64,000 bases of DNA from Trogon surrucura (taxonomy: Eukaryota > Chordata > Aves > Trogoniformes > Trogonidae), in contig CM036618.1 in NCBI GenBank assembly GCA_020746105.1, positions 45,786,014 through 45,850,013 on the forward strand. Direction: 5' to 3'. A model generated the notes under the pieces. That model searched no databases, was not told where the DNA came from, and saw nothing but the letters and a program-made list of their open reading frames with translations. Below, one piece after another: positions 51,711 to 63,187 of this stretch (positions are counted from its first letter, which is position 1; the number at the start of each line of letters is the position of its first letter). The position numbers and the translations under genes were made by a program.

Positions 51711-52455
51711 ACCAAGTGCCAGGTCCTGCATTTGGGCCACATCAACTCCAGGCAGTGCTACAGACTTGGGGAAGTGTGACTTGAAAGCTGCCTGACAGAA
51801 AGAGCCCTGGGGGTTCTAATCGACAAGCGACTGGATATGAGCCAGCAGTGTGCCCAGGTGGCCAAGGAGGTCAATGGCACCCTGGCTTGTATCAGAAGTT
51901 GTGTGGCCGGCAGGAGTACGGAGGGGATTGTCCCCCTGTACTCGGCACTGGTGAGGCCGCACCTCGAGTATTGTGTCCAGTTTTGGGCACATCAATACAA
52001 GAGAGCTATCGAGGTGCTGGAGTGAGTGCAGAGGAGGACAACAAAGGTGGTGAAGGGCCTGGAGAATAAATCTTCTAAAGAACAATTGAAGGAGCTGAGC
52101 ATGTTTAGTTTGAAGAAGAGGAGGCTAAGGGGAGACCTCATCGCTCTCTATAAGTACCCGAAAGGATATTGTTGAGAGGTTGGTGCTGGATTAGCAATAG
52201 AAAAAGAAGGAATGTCTTCAAACCGCAACAGGGTAGGTTTAGACCGGGACATTAGGAAAAATTTTTTCACAGGAAGAGTAGTCAGACATTGGAATAACCT
52301 GCCCAGGGAGGTAGTTGAGTTGCCATCCCTGGATGTGTTTAAAGGTCGTTAGATGTGGTTTTGGAGGATATGGTTTAGGGGTGAGCTTTGTAGAGTAGGG
52401 TTAGTGGTTGGACTTGGTGATTGCAGGGGTCTTTTCCAACCTGAATGATTCTATA
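51711..52455 (+). mobile_element. CR1 LINE, ORF2 end plus 3' UTR
   Basis: About 745 bp. Blocks in order are GGTCCTGCATTTGGGCCAC, ATGAGCCAGCAGTGTGCCCA, ACTGGTGAGGCCGCACCTCG, GGGGAGACCTCATCGCTCTC, and a terminal GGGGTCTTTTCCAACCTGAA followed by TGATTCTATAATT. The tail type (TCTTTTCCAACC) differs from the TCCCTTCCAAC type of the 6.8- and 62.9-kb copies, indicating another CR1 subfamily. Frameshifts break the coding region. Confidence 0.92.
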
Positions 52456-55098
52456 ATTATATGAATTGCCATAATTTATCAATGCTAAGAAGAAAGCACA
52501 TGAATAATATTCTCTATTGATTATACGTTGTGGCTTTTGTTGTATTTAGTTTTCATTCAGGTCATTTTTATCTAATTATTTTGTTTTCCTGACTCTTGAT
52601 TGCTCATCTTTGCGCTAGGCCTGTCACTACTCTTTTAGTCGTCAGAGGCACAAGTATGATTTTGCAGAGAAAGCAGTGGAGTAACTGTACCTATGTGCCA
52701 ATGTATTTTTCCCAGTTTCACAACAAAAGGCTCCTGAGACTACAAATACTCATTTGATTTTTGCTGATCTGAGAGGTCTGTGCCATCTTTGATAATTTGC
52801 CGCAGCAGATCAAGCTTTACATGGAAAATATTGTATTAACTAGAACTTTCAAGTGTTATACTTAAGCTTTGGGGAGGTAATGCAGATAATGTTTTTGCCT
52901 TGAATTTCAAAAAAGTTATAATCACTTCATCTGCTAATGGGTGAAATGAATCACAGTCTGTGCATTTATGTGGGCTCAAAAATATTTCTGTTTTACCTAG
53001 AAATTCAACTGATGTATGTGAAACTAGCTAGAAAACTTGATGTGGATACAGAGCTCCTGCAGAAATTAGGCATTCATTCCCTTAGGCGGCTTTCAGCATT
53101 TGAGACCAAAACCAGCACATTCGCAGTATAATTTGTAATTAATAAACCCAGCTGGTATTTAGAGACTGCTGACTGTTCCACTGATAGCGTTGTTTCCTTG
53201 GCTTTCCTGTCTGTCCCTCAATACTAGGAGTTCCTGTTGGTTTTGTGTTTTCATAGTAAGCAGCTCAGGACAGAGACCTTTGTTTGAGTCAGTGTCTAGG
53301 GCAGCACCTATGCCTTCAGTTTCACAATTGAGAGCTGGCATTGTAAGAGACAAGTATGCATAAGTAAATTATTTAGTACTTTAAGGGTCTGTCATCTAGT
53401 TCTTCAAGGCTCGTTCTCATCAGTGACTCTCTCTGCAAAACGATTTGATAGCATGTTCGTATGGGAGGATTTGGTAACACTTCTTACAAAACAGGAGATA
53501 TCTTCATAACGAAAGAAAACAGTCATATGTTTTATTCATTGGTACACTGAAAATTGAAGGGCAAATACAGATTTAAGTTGAATTTTGGCACAGAGCTGTC
53601 ACAATGGCATATGGGCAGCAATAGCAGACACCTGAGCAGGAGTCGTTTCTGGTAGGCACCACAACAAGACATCCGTTATCACATGTGCACGTCTACACAC
53701 ACTCCCTAAGTACAGTCTTTGTCCTGAATAGGTATCCATATAGTCCTCATGCTTTACAATAATTTTTTTGTTTGTGAACCATTTGTATTTTCATTTTCTT
53801 TGTGCTTTGACAGGATGTAATTTTTTTCTGAAACATACAATAAGATCAAAGCATATTTCATTATTAAAGAAATTATTTCATTATCTTAGTGCCATCCTGA
53901 ATGCATGAAAATGTTAATCCAGTTTTGTTATATTTTTTGAAATGAGAAGGTTTTTTTCTCATGAAAATCTTGTGAAATTAATTGTTTGCTTTCTCCCAAC
54001 CTCTGAGGGGTCTATAGCTTCAGAAGATATCAGATAAAGGGTGATGACTTGTAATGAGAGCAAGATTTAGCTATTAAACTTCCTTGACTCATTTTAAATA
54101 TTGATTAGAGAACCACTTCTGGGCAAATATTTATATTGAGCAATAATATAATTCAGTGATTTTTTTTTTAAATTTCTGAATATCATTATGTTTTCCGTAA
54201 TTTAACCTAGAAAATTACATTGTTAGCCATGGGTTATATGAAGAAGTCCTAGATAGTTGAGACAAAAAAAATAACCAACAAAATTTTCCAGCAGCACCAG
54301 CAGTTAACCGTCATTTATAAGATGCAAAGGCACTCCATGTTGCACAACCTGTATCTGGTCTTTCACAGGGTTTGGGACTGTTGTACCTGGGATATTGGCT
54401 TCAAGCCATTTCTAATATAATGGTAATGTTGTGACAGATACTAATGAAACCATGCTGTTTCCAGATAAAGCTGATATTGAATACCTAGGCAGAAGAGCTA
54501 ATTTCCTTATTCACTTTCTTAATGAGCTCAAGAAGGACAGAGGAACCTTCTTGCATCTGTGAATATCTCTCAGTTTTTATTAGTTTTTTCAAGAAGAATA
54601 AATTTCTTAGCATGTTTTTGTTTACTGCATATATAAAAATAACAGCTGAACCTACTTGTGTTGCTGAGCAATGTTCCCTTTGTAGGGGGAAAAATAGATG
54701 TTAAAAATTCTCAAAAAAAGCTTTAAAGAGTTTAAGAAGCATATTTGTGCTTTAAAATGTCTTCCTAGCTTTTACTGAAGTGGTGAAGAGTCCAACTTGT
54801 GTGACAAACACAGAGGGACCAAACATGTATATTATACGTACTAGTTGAATGTCATCCGAGGGATGGCCGTGTGTTATTTCTTTAATTATATTGTGCCTTG
54901 GGTTACTTAGTGCTGTGAACATTCACAAGTTTGTTTGAGGCATCCAGGTAAGAGAGCAGCGTGGGCCCTCCCCAGCTCAGGGCAGCATGCCCTGCCCAGC
55001 TGTCGCAGACGGAATGTCTCGCTTGGCTTACTCGGTGTTTCTCATCCAGACTGCGAACCGGATCCTGCAGGAGGGCTGAAGAAATGTGTACTTGCTAG
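52456..55098. other. Unique non-coding DNA
   Basis: No gene found. A GC-richer patch at 54940-55080 precedes the next CR1 and is not recognised. Confidence 0.45.
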
Positions 55099-55239
55099 GG
55101 ATGCCATCCGTGGAGGTGTCCAAAAAATGTATAGATGTGGCACTTCAGGACATGGTTTAGTGGTCATGGGAGCATTGGGCTGACAGACTTGATAATCTTA
55201 GAGGTCTTTTCCAACCTTAATGATTCTATGAGTCTATGG
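55099..55239 (+). mobile_element. CR1 LINE 3' end (TCTTTTCCAACC subfamily)
   Basis: GGATGCCATCCGTGGAGGTG, GGACATGGTTTAGTGGTCAT and AGGTCTTTTCCAACCTTAAT are consecutive CR1 3'-UTR blocks, ending GATTCTATGAGTCTATGG. The last 55 bp recur at 61483-61537. Confidence 0.9.
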
Positions 55240-55307
55240 ACATGACAGGGTGAAGCCAGTTATCTGGGGCTGTTTAGCCTTGAAAGGAGATGGCTGAGAG
55301 GGGATCT
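55185..55307 (+). repeat. 123-bp duplicated CR1-CR1 junction, copy 1
   Basis: It extends from AGACTTGATAATCTTAGAGG through the end of one CR1, the 22-bp spacer and the start of the next CR1, up to GGGATCT. The copy at 61483-61605 differs at one base (T here, C there, in GGAGAYGGCTG). Because the repeat crosses a chimeric junction, the two loci share a common origin rather than two independent CR1 insertions. Confidence 0.92.
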
Positions 55308-55651
55308 TATTAATGTATACAAATATCTGAGGGGTGGGTGTCAAGAGGAAGGAGGCAATCTCTTCTCAGTGATGCCCAGCAATAGAACAAGAAATAATGG
55401 GTTTAAGTTAGAACATAGGAAGTTCCACCTCAACATGAGGAGAAACTTATTTACTGTGAGGGTGACAGAGCACTGGAACAGGCTGCCCAAAGAGTTGTGG
55501 AGTCTCCTTCTCTATAGACTTTCAAAACGCACCTGGATGAGTTCCTGTGTGGCTGCCCCAGGGGATCCTGCTCCGGCAGGGGGTTGGACTGGATGATCTC
55601 TAGAGATGTTTTCCAGCCCCTGACATTCTATGATTCTATGATTCTGTGATC
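55262..55651 (+). mobile_element. CR1 LINE 3' end, second copy in tandem
   Basis: It starts ATCTGGGGCTGTTTAGCC and runs through GGCTGAGAGGGGATCTTATT, ACTGTGAGGGTGACAGAGCA, CTGGATGATCTCTAG and a tail of three TTCTATGATT/TTCTGTGATC units. It lies 22 bp downstream of the previous CR1 in the same orientation. Its first 46 bp are part of the 123-bp segment repeated at 61.5 kb. Confidence 0.92.
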
Positions 55652-58600
55652 TGTCCTATCTGCTGATTCTCATACCAGAATTAGATCTCTGACAGAGATC
55701 TTATTGCTTTAGCTAGAAAAAGCAATGCAATTTAAAAAGACGTTTTTAAATATTTCCTACTAGACAAAAATACCAAAGAAATTACATTTTACGTAGCTAA
55801 AAATTTTTCTCAGTTTGTAAAGTCCATGTAGAGTACTCATGCTGTCACCTAGATTTCAGGAAAGCAGTTCTGACTTAGGATAATTGAAGGGTTTGGTCTA
55901 CTGCCTGTAAGTACTTTATGTAGTAGTCAAATCAATTTAATCTTATTTTAGATTGTAATACATATTTTGTGTGACTGTATTTATGGATGTATGCCACGAC
56001 AAAAGCTTGACTTTATGTTAAAATGGTACCTGTACGTCCATATTTCAGTAAATACAGATTTTGTAAAGTTTAATCTGAATTTTGAACTAACGTTTAGTAG
56101 TTGATTTTAGATTGGTTTAAAATAATAATTTTATATCTTCTTTGGTGATGTGTAATGTTGAGATTCCTTCACCTTAAGTGTTACTTTCTTGCTACAAAGT
56201 AGTTTCTTATTGCTGTAATTCATATTGTCCTCCATCAAGTAAGAAGTAATGCAACTTATTCTTCAGACCTGCTTATTCAAAATGAGACCACTTTCAATGA
56301 TAATTGAGAGTCAGGACCAAAGTCCGTGTAGTACTTTAAAACAGAGAGGAAAGAGAAATTCATAATATTCTGTAATGAAAACCCAAAAAAAAGGAACCTA
56401 GGTTTCAAAATCTTTAAGTGGTAAACTTTGTGAATGGGTAAAGGCTTGAGATGCTTTTTGTCATCTCAAAGGATGCAAAACCAGATTCTTAGAAAGATTA
56501 TCTGCCTGCTGAAATATTTCAGCTAGCCTGAAGTACTAGGACAGTACTTCCTGCTTTTGTCACAGAATGATCTGTCCTTAAGGATTAGTCCACAATCTGG
56601 CTGAAGCAAGTTTTTTTTCTCAAACCAGTGAAAGTGTAAACAGATAAAGGTGTATGGGTGCGCAGTAGTGTTTTAGTGCTTGGTTACTATTGCAACTAAA
56701 AATTCCAAGGTTATATGGACCAACCTCTTTATGAAATTAAAGCACAGTTTTAATTTGTCTCACAAATGACAGTGATTCTATTATAATTCATTAAAGAAGA
56801 TATTAGACAACAAAACAGGTGCATGTTTAACAGTGTTTCTGACTCAACATAAAAGTTCATCCTATACTAGTGTAGCCAAATCAGTTTTTCTGATCATTCA
56901 GTTTGCAAGCTACTCTAAAGTACCGTAATGTATTACTGATTTCTACTTTTTCTATTCAAACAGTTTTTTCTTTATGGTTGGCTATTGCCCCAAGTTTTTA
57001 TGAATGTAACATTCTGAACATGATGGTGAATAAGGGCATATCTAATTCTAATAGATGTCTTGCAATTTTTTTTTCTTCCATGCTTTCTGTCAGCATTTCT
57101 GACTTGCAACATTCCTGTAATTCTGTTCCTACAGAAAGTTATTTCTTGTACATACCTAAACTGATAGATTCCTCATGTACATTTGCATTTTTCTTGTATC
57201 CAAAGTGATAGATTTTCCAAAACTTTTGGATTGGCCTGACGTGGTCATGGACTTATTCTCTTCTCAGTTTTTTTTGTCATATTTGTAATTGCATGGGCCA
57301 GGCTATTTAATGTGAAAGTCTGGATGCTCATTTCCTTAGTTCTTATCTTGAATATTTGTTGCTCCTTGTGTTCAAAGTATCTTCTTCAAATGTCCAATAT
57401 CCTCTTCCTTGAGTTAGTGGCATACTTCAGTTAGGTTTCTCCTTCCAACATAGAAGCTCAGCAGCCTTTGTCACTGGTGCTCTGACACCATGTAAGCAGA
57501 GCTTTAAGTCTAGCCTTGCTCGCCTTTGCTTATATTGTTGCGTGTCTGGACAGTACCCTTTCTGACAGTGATTGTACAAGGTCTTTTTTTTGGTTATCTC
57601 ATCTCTACTGTCATCTACAGGTTTTTGGTCCCATCTAGGGAAAACTGTAGTTGTGACAGCCCATGGCAAACTGTGCTTTGTTAGCACAGTGTAATACTTA
57701 GTAACATGCAACAGAGAATGACTGCAGCTCATTTAGTAATAATGCTGTCCTCTGTCAAACTCTGTAGACCAGAGAAATGTAATACCACAGAGAAAATGTA
57801 ATACCACAAATAAAATGAAATAAAATACTACAAGTAACCGAGAAAATATCCTTGATGGAAAAAGAGAGTTGTTAAATCTCTACCCATTAAAAATTCTCTG
57901 CAGATGTGTAGGACAACAGAATAACATTTAAATAGCACTTCCAATAAGGAACTGCAAGAAATGTATACCTCAGAATAAGACATTAAGTGGTAGTGTTATT
58001 TATTTGGATGGGATGACAATCATTTGGTGTTTTCAGTAGCTCTTCATTAAATCAGCTAAGAAAACTAGTTGTATTAGGGACATTTGAAGAGTATTTCATT
58101 CAATATAGATATAAACCAGATGCTTTTTCTAAATGTTTTCTAAGTTTTGTATATTGCAGTTTGGAGAGTTGAGTCCTCTCTCTGAAACCCAAATGGTTTT
58201 GGGACTTTGGACAAAAAAATTTGGATGCTGACCAATCCAAATTGAAAAAGTTATTTACTTTGCAAAGTATGAGTAAAGTGACACCAGAAAAAGCTCAAAG
58301 AGAACAGGCAGTGCCCTAATGCTGTGGATATGGTAGAGGATGCTGCAAAAACGACATTAGGCAGAAAAGGCATTAGAAGGCCAGAAGCAGCGCCACAGCT
58401 GTAACCTCAATAAATATAAAAAGTGAAAAAAAATCTTGCCTTTTATTGAAAAATTTCAAGAATTGAACTCCATCAATGTTACTAGATTAAATGCATACAC
58501 TGATCTTAGGTGCTGATTTAACAAAGGGAATGGAATCAGACTCTAATATGAAGAGGATACAAATGACAGAGGACCAAGTCCACAACTTTTAGTTGTCCCT

Positions 58601-61331
58601 GGAAAGTTTGTTGAGCTACCTGTATGTTTTATGCTTTCATGTGCTTCATGCTGAGATCTGATAGGACTACTATATTCTGTATTAATGGTAGTTTCTAGAA
58701 AAGGAGCCTTTAAATGTAACAGTCAATTTTAGGTTAAAGATCTTGAATTTCTCTCTCTGTTTGGCAAACAGGCTCAGCAGAGTAAGTAAGGAAGTAAGCA
58801 GTGAAGGAAGCCAAAACATTCCCCAGTCTCTTAACCAAAAGCCATGGACTGGGAGGAAATACTTATCAGAACTGAGAAATTATCAAATACTAGAAGTACA
58901 TGATTTCTTAGATTCTTGTTGAATTGTATAGGATTATTCAGAGGTGAAATGAAGAAATTGGTAGAAGCTGTATCTTTGGCTTGATTGGGAAAAAACCCCA
59001 CAGAACTATTCTGTCATTTGGAATCCTTAGACTCTGTTTTTGATTGTCTAAACCAACAATTTTTTCCAGCCTCAGATCATTCAGTAACACAAAAAGCACA
59101 ACTATTTTGATCATTATTTTAATTAAACACAGGAAACAAGGTTTGAAATATTAAAGAGAGTTAAGGCTTTATTGCGGCAGTTTTATAAATTTCACCTGTA
59201 AGAGCTGGGGCAAGGATTTGAAGGTGTGGCTGTGTACCAGCAGTGTCGTGAGCACAGTGACAACCATACATGCCCATTGTTTTGCATCATTAGCACTGTA
59301 ATGAATCTTTAGGGGGGGAAAGAAAAAAAGAAAATGCCCAATGAGAAATGTAGCCTCCAGAGTCCAGTCTTTTTTATTACTTCACTTTTTTTCTTTTTTT
59401 TTTTTTTTTTCTTTATACAGCACCTAATTTAGGCCACAGACAAAAAGAAAATGTATCTTGAATATGCATCACGGGTTCCAAAAATGAAAAGAAATTGGAT
59501 TTGGATAGCACTTACTCAATAGACAGATATGATACATGGTAAGAAGGTGCACTGTCTGCCCTGTGATAGATTAAACTACTTTGTAGGAAAATTACTGTGA
59601 GCCAGTCACCACCACCACCGTGGCTAAATCTTTAATAAAATTCTCTTCCATATTCAAGAGCGAGGTATGAAGTACACAATAAGCAGAGTGGAGTAGAGTG
59701 CCATTTATCAAACCACAGCTAGGTCTGTAATCTCCTGCTTTATCCTTTTTTAGTACTTTATTTGTCTTTATTGTTGCAAGGAAGCACATTTACCCAGGGC
59801 AGTGGGCTTTCAGTGCTGATAAACCTTTTGTTTTAAATTCTACCTGTGGGGTTTTTTCTTTTTTTCTTTTTCTTTTTTTTTTTTTTTTAATCAGATAACC
59901 ATCCTGTCAGTCTATGGGAGTAATTAGTTCATTTTGGTTTGGTGGTCCCTTGATGTTTTTCACCCTTCCCTGCCTGACCTGACCCTACCTCTTTTGTCTC
60001 TCTGCTACAAAAAAGAGTACCAAAGCCTCGAACACATTTAAAAAAGAGCACTCAAGCCTGTGCAGTAGATGGTTTGGGATGTATTGCATAATCCTTTTTT
60101 GAGGTTATTTGGCAAGATGGCAGTGTCAAACCCTGTTGCAGTTGGCCCCTGGGTGGCACTCCATGGCTGGACCTGGGACCAAGAAAAGCATTTGTGAATC
60201 AAGGCAGAAAACATAATTGAAGCAGTTTTTAAAAATTAAAGATAAAACCTTAGGCTAAATTTGTTGGTATTTGCGGAATTCAATACAAATATGCAATAAT
60301 ATTAAACTGTGTTCCTCTTATTGAATGAAATCCCAAAATGTTCTTTATATCTTGACTACCTGATAGTATCTGGATCACTTTTGGCAACATGCTGATATTA
60401 AGTACAGATGCAGTGGAAGGGTCCTATGGGTAGAAGTATGTGACTGGAACTGCTTTGTGCTGCCTGAATATGCATACTACCAGTCTGTGCTGCAGCCCTG
60501 GGGGTGATTTTTTTAGTACTATTATAACCCTTTTTATTGTTTGAATAGCAGTTTTATGACAAAACATTTATATTCAGCCTGCCTTTGTACTTGACTGAAA
60601 GAGAGCAATCACTGAGAATGATAAGGCAACAATGGTAATGATAACTGCATTTATGGAGGCTTACAGAATTTAAACGGGCATGCAAAAAGAGACTTACGAT
60701 AGTGCTCTACCTGCATCTGAACTGCTTTGAGTATTTTTTTAGCTCCTGGCCCATGTTTGCCTATTGATGGAGTTATTGCCTTTTCTCCTGTTTTTCTCCC
60801 TTATGGCGTTTCTTCCGTATGAATCTTACATATACGTACGTCAGGTTTATCTTACCACGGAAAGATGACATAGTAAGATGGAGGAATATAACAATTTCTC
60901 AAAATCCACAACCCTGAAATTGTTGCTCAACTTAAATATCAAGTTTTCACAGTTTGTTGTTATATGATCTCGCAGCCGAATGTCCATTACTTGTATTTCA
61001 AGGTCTTACCTCTCATGAAAAATAGGCAATTCTTTCACTCTTCCTTGAGAAAAAGTGAGAATTAGTACTGGACACTGGAAAGTAATCCAAGAGTTTAAGA
61101 GCAGACAGTCTGTTGCCTGGATATTTTTAAGCCCACTTGTGTCTTGCTATGGTGTTTTCTCACGCTTAAAGTTTACACACGCATTTACGTATTTCCTTAA
61201 ATTTAATGCTTATAGAAGAAGGCAAGAAAAATCCGAGAAACTTCAGTGTGTTTTGCAGGGAGGAAGATAGCTCCTCGTTCTGTGTAAGGGGAAGAGAATT
61301 ATGTCTAAATCTATTTCTACTATACATTTTG
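55652..61331. other. Unique AT-rich non-coding DNA
   Basis: No gene or repeat family recognised in about 5.7 kb. Homopolymer T tracts lie near 59390-59412 and 59865-59890. The interval 59590-59830 looks low in repeats and could be conserved, without proof. Confidence 0.5.
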
Positions 61332-61381
61332 TATTGATTATTAAGAAGGTGTGCGCTATTGATTATTAAGAAGGTGTGCGC
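61332..61381 (+). repeat. Perfect 25-bp tandem duplication
   Basis: The 25-bp unit, starting TATTGATTATTAAG and ending GGTGTGCGC, occurs twice with no mismatch. Exact identity implies a recent event. Confidence 0.97.
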
Positions 61382-61482
61382 TACATGTTGTTACAAAGAT
61401 ATTTGAGGATTACATTCTACAACATTGTTCACAGGCTGCTAAGTAGACTTAGGGATGTTAGAGGATTTCTTACTAAGGAAGA

Positions 61483-61605
61483 AGACTTGATAATCTTAGA
61501 GGTCTTTTCCAACCTTAATGATTCTATGAGTCTATGGACATGACAGGGTGAAGCCAGTTATCTGGGGCTGTTTAGCCTTGAAAGGAGACGGCTGAGAGGG
61601 GATCT
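61483..61605 (+). repeat. 123-bp duplicated CR1-CR1 junction, copy 2
   Basis: It is 122 of 123 bases identical to 55185-55307 and in the same orientation. Homology stops abruptly on both sides: upstream is unrelated AT-rich DNA and downstream is a non-CR1 sequence starting ATCCTTGAGGAGCTG. Confidence 0.92.
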
Positions 61606-61645
61606 ATCCTTGAGGAGCTGCAACTAAGACTCAGTGTGGGGCTGC

Positions 61646-61749
61646 GGTTAGGGTTCAGAGAGCCATGAAGCCTGCAGCTCCAGGGACACTGGGGCTGTAG
61701 AAGGCACGCCAACGGCAGCACGGCACTGCACCAACATTGCTCCATCCAC
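61646..61749 (+). repeat. 104-bp direct repeat left of a CR1, copy A
   Basis: It extends from GGTTAGGGTTCAGAGAGCC to TTGCTCCATCCAC and matches 62893-62996 at about 99 of 104 positions. Weaker similarity continues after a gap (CATCTGGACCAT here, CATCTGAACCAT there). The sequence is not CR1 and is not recognised. Confidence 0.9.
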
Positions 61750-61814
61750 CATCTGGACCATACAAGGTCAGTGAGACCTCATGCTCAGCCGTTGGCTGCA
61801 ATTAAGGTTCAGAT

Positions 61815-62884
61815 TAGGAAACTTAGGGAGTGTGGGTTAGATGAGTGAACAGTAAAGTGAGTTGAGAGCTGGTTGAGTGACAGAGCCCAGAGGGTTGTGA
61901 TCAATGGAGTGGGATCAAGTTGGAGGCCTGTACCCAGTGGTGTTCCTCAGGGTCCAATCTGATTTAACATATTCAACGACCTAGACAAGGGGACAGAGTG
62001 TGTCCTCAGCAAGTTTGCTGATGATATAAAACTGGGAGGTGTGACTGATGCACCAAAGGGCTGTGCTGCCATCCAGTGTGACCTGGACAGGCTGGAGAAT
62101 CATGCAGAGAGGAACCTAATGAGGTTTGACAAGGGCAAATGTACGGTCCTGCACCTGGGGACGAACAACCCCATGTACCAACCAATATAGGTTAGAGATA
62201 GACATTCTAGAAAGCAGTTCTGAGGAGAAGGATCTTGGAGTCCTAGTAGACAGTAAATTAATTATGAGCCAGCAATGTGCCGTTGTTGCCAAGAAGGCCA
62301 ATGTTATCCTGGGGTGCATAAAGAAGAGTGTGTCCCATAGGTCAAGGGAAGTCACCCTCCCCTTCTGCCCTGGTGAGGCCACATCTGGAATACTGTGTCC
62401 AGTTCTGGGCTCCCTGGTTCAAGAAAGACAGGGAACTACTGGAGAGAGTCCAGCAGAGGGCAACAAAGACGATTGGGTGACTAGAGCATCTCTCTTACAA
62501 GCAAAGATTGAGAGAGCTGGGACTCTAGCCTGGAGAAGAGAAGGCTGAGAGGAGACCTCATCTGTGTCTATAAATATGCAAAGAGTGAGTGCAGGGAGAA
62601 TGGGGCCAGACTCTTTTTAGTAATGCCCAGTGACAGGACAAGGGGCAATGGGCACAAGCTAAAATACGGGAAGTTCCATCTAAATATGAGGAAGAACTTC
62701 TTGACTGTGAGGGTAAGGGAGCACTGGAACAGGCTGCCCAGAGAGGTTGAGGAGTCTCCGGCTTTGGAGACTTTCAAAAGCCACCGGGATGCGTTCCTGT
62801 GGGATGCGCTCTAGGCAATCCTGCTTTAACAGAGGATTTAGATGATCTCTAGAGGTCCCTTCCAACTCCAACAATTCTGTGATT
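61815..62884 (+). mobile_element. CR1 LINE, partial reverse transcriptase plus 3' UTR
   Basis: About 1.07 kb, 5'-truncated within the reverse transcriptase. The catalytic block at 62014-62025 still reads FADD (context [11 protein letters not shown]). Just upstream the VPQG block is intact, but a TGA stop at 61960-61962 interrupts the frame before FNIF. Later blocks include CCTGCACCTGGGGACGAACA, GCCAGCAATGTGCCGTTGTT, TGGTGAGGCCACATCTGGAA and ACTGTGAGGGTAAGGGAGCA. It ends with AGGTCCCTTCCAACTCCAAC and ATTCTGTGATT. It is less decayed than the 3.3-6.8-kb copy. Confidence 0.93.
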
Positions 62885-62892
62885 AGGCTTAG

Positions 62893-62996
62893 GGTTAGGA
62901 TTCAGAGAGCCATGAAGCCTGCAGCTCCAGGGACACTGGAGCTGCAGAAAGCACGCCAAGGGCAGCACGGCACTGCACCAACATTGCTCCATCCAC
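62893..62996 (+). repeat. 104-bp direct repeat right of a CR1, copy B
   Basis: Second copy of the segment at 61646-61749, starting GGTTAGGATTCAGAGAGCC and ending CTCCATCCAC. It directly follows the CR1 tail after a short TTAGG-like lead (TAGGCTTAGGGTTAGG, 62884-62899). A weak third echo, AAGGTTCGTATTCAGAGAGG, occurs at 63085-63104. Confidence 0.9.
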
Positions 62997-63134
62997 ACTT
63001 TTCACATCTGAACCATCAATGGAGTATGACATTTCACCCTCAACACATTAGCTTCAAATAACTTTTGGATTATGATTAGTTTTAAGGTTCGTATTCAGAG
63101 AGGCAGAAAGCATCTTTGGAATGAGACTTTCAAC

Positions 63135-63137
<3 letters not shown>

Positions 63138-63186
<49 letters not shown>

Positions 63187-63187
63187 G
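63138..63187. repeat. TA dinucleotide microsatellite
   Basis: (TA)n of about 50 bp with one ACATA interruption. Confidence 0.96.

Noticed and set aside
58754-58791. Tiny exon-like segment (CAAACAG acceptor, GTAAGTAA donor)
   Set aside because: The enclosed sequence is about 10 nt with no frame context; chance splice words are common.
62884-62899. Interstitial telomere array
   Set aside because: Only two TTAGGG-like words are present; not enough to call a telomeric repeat.
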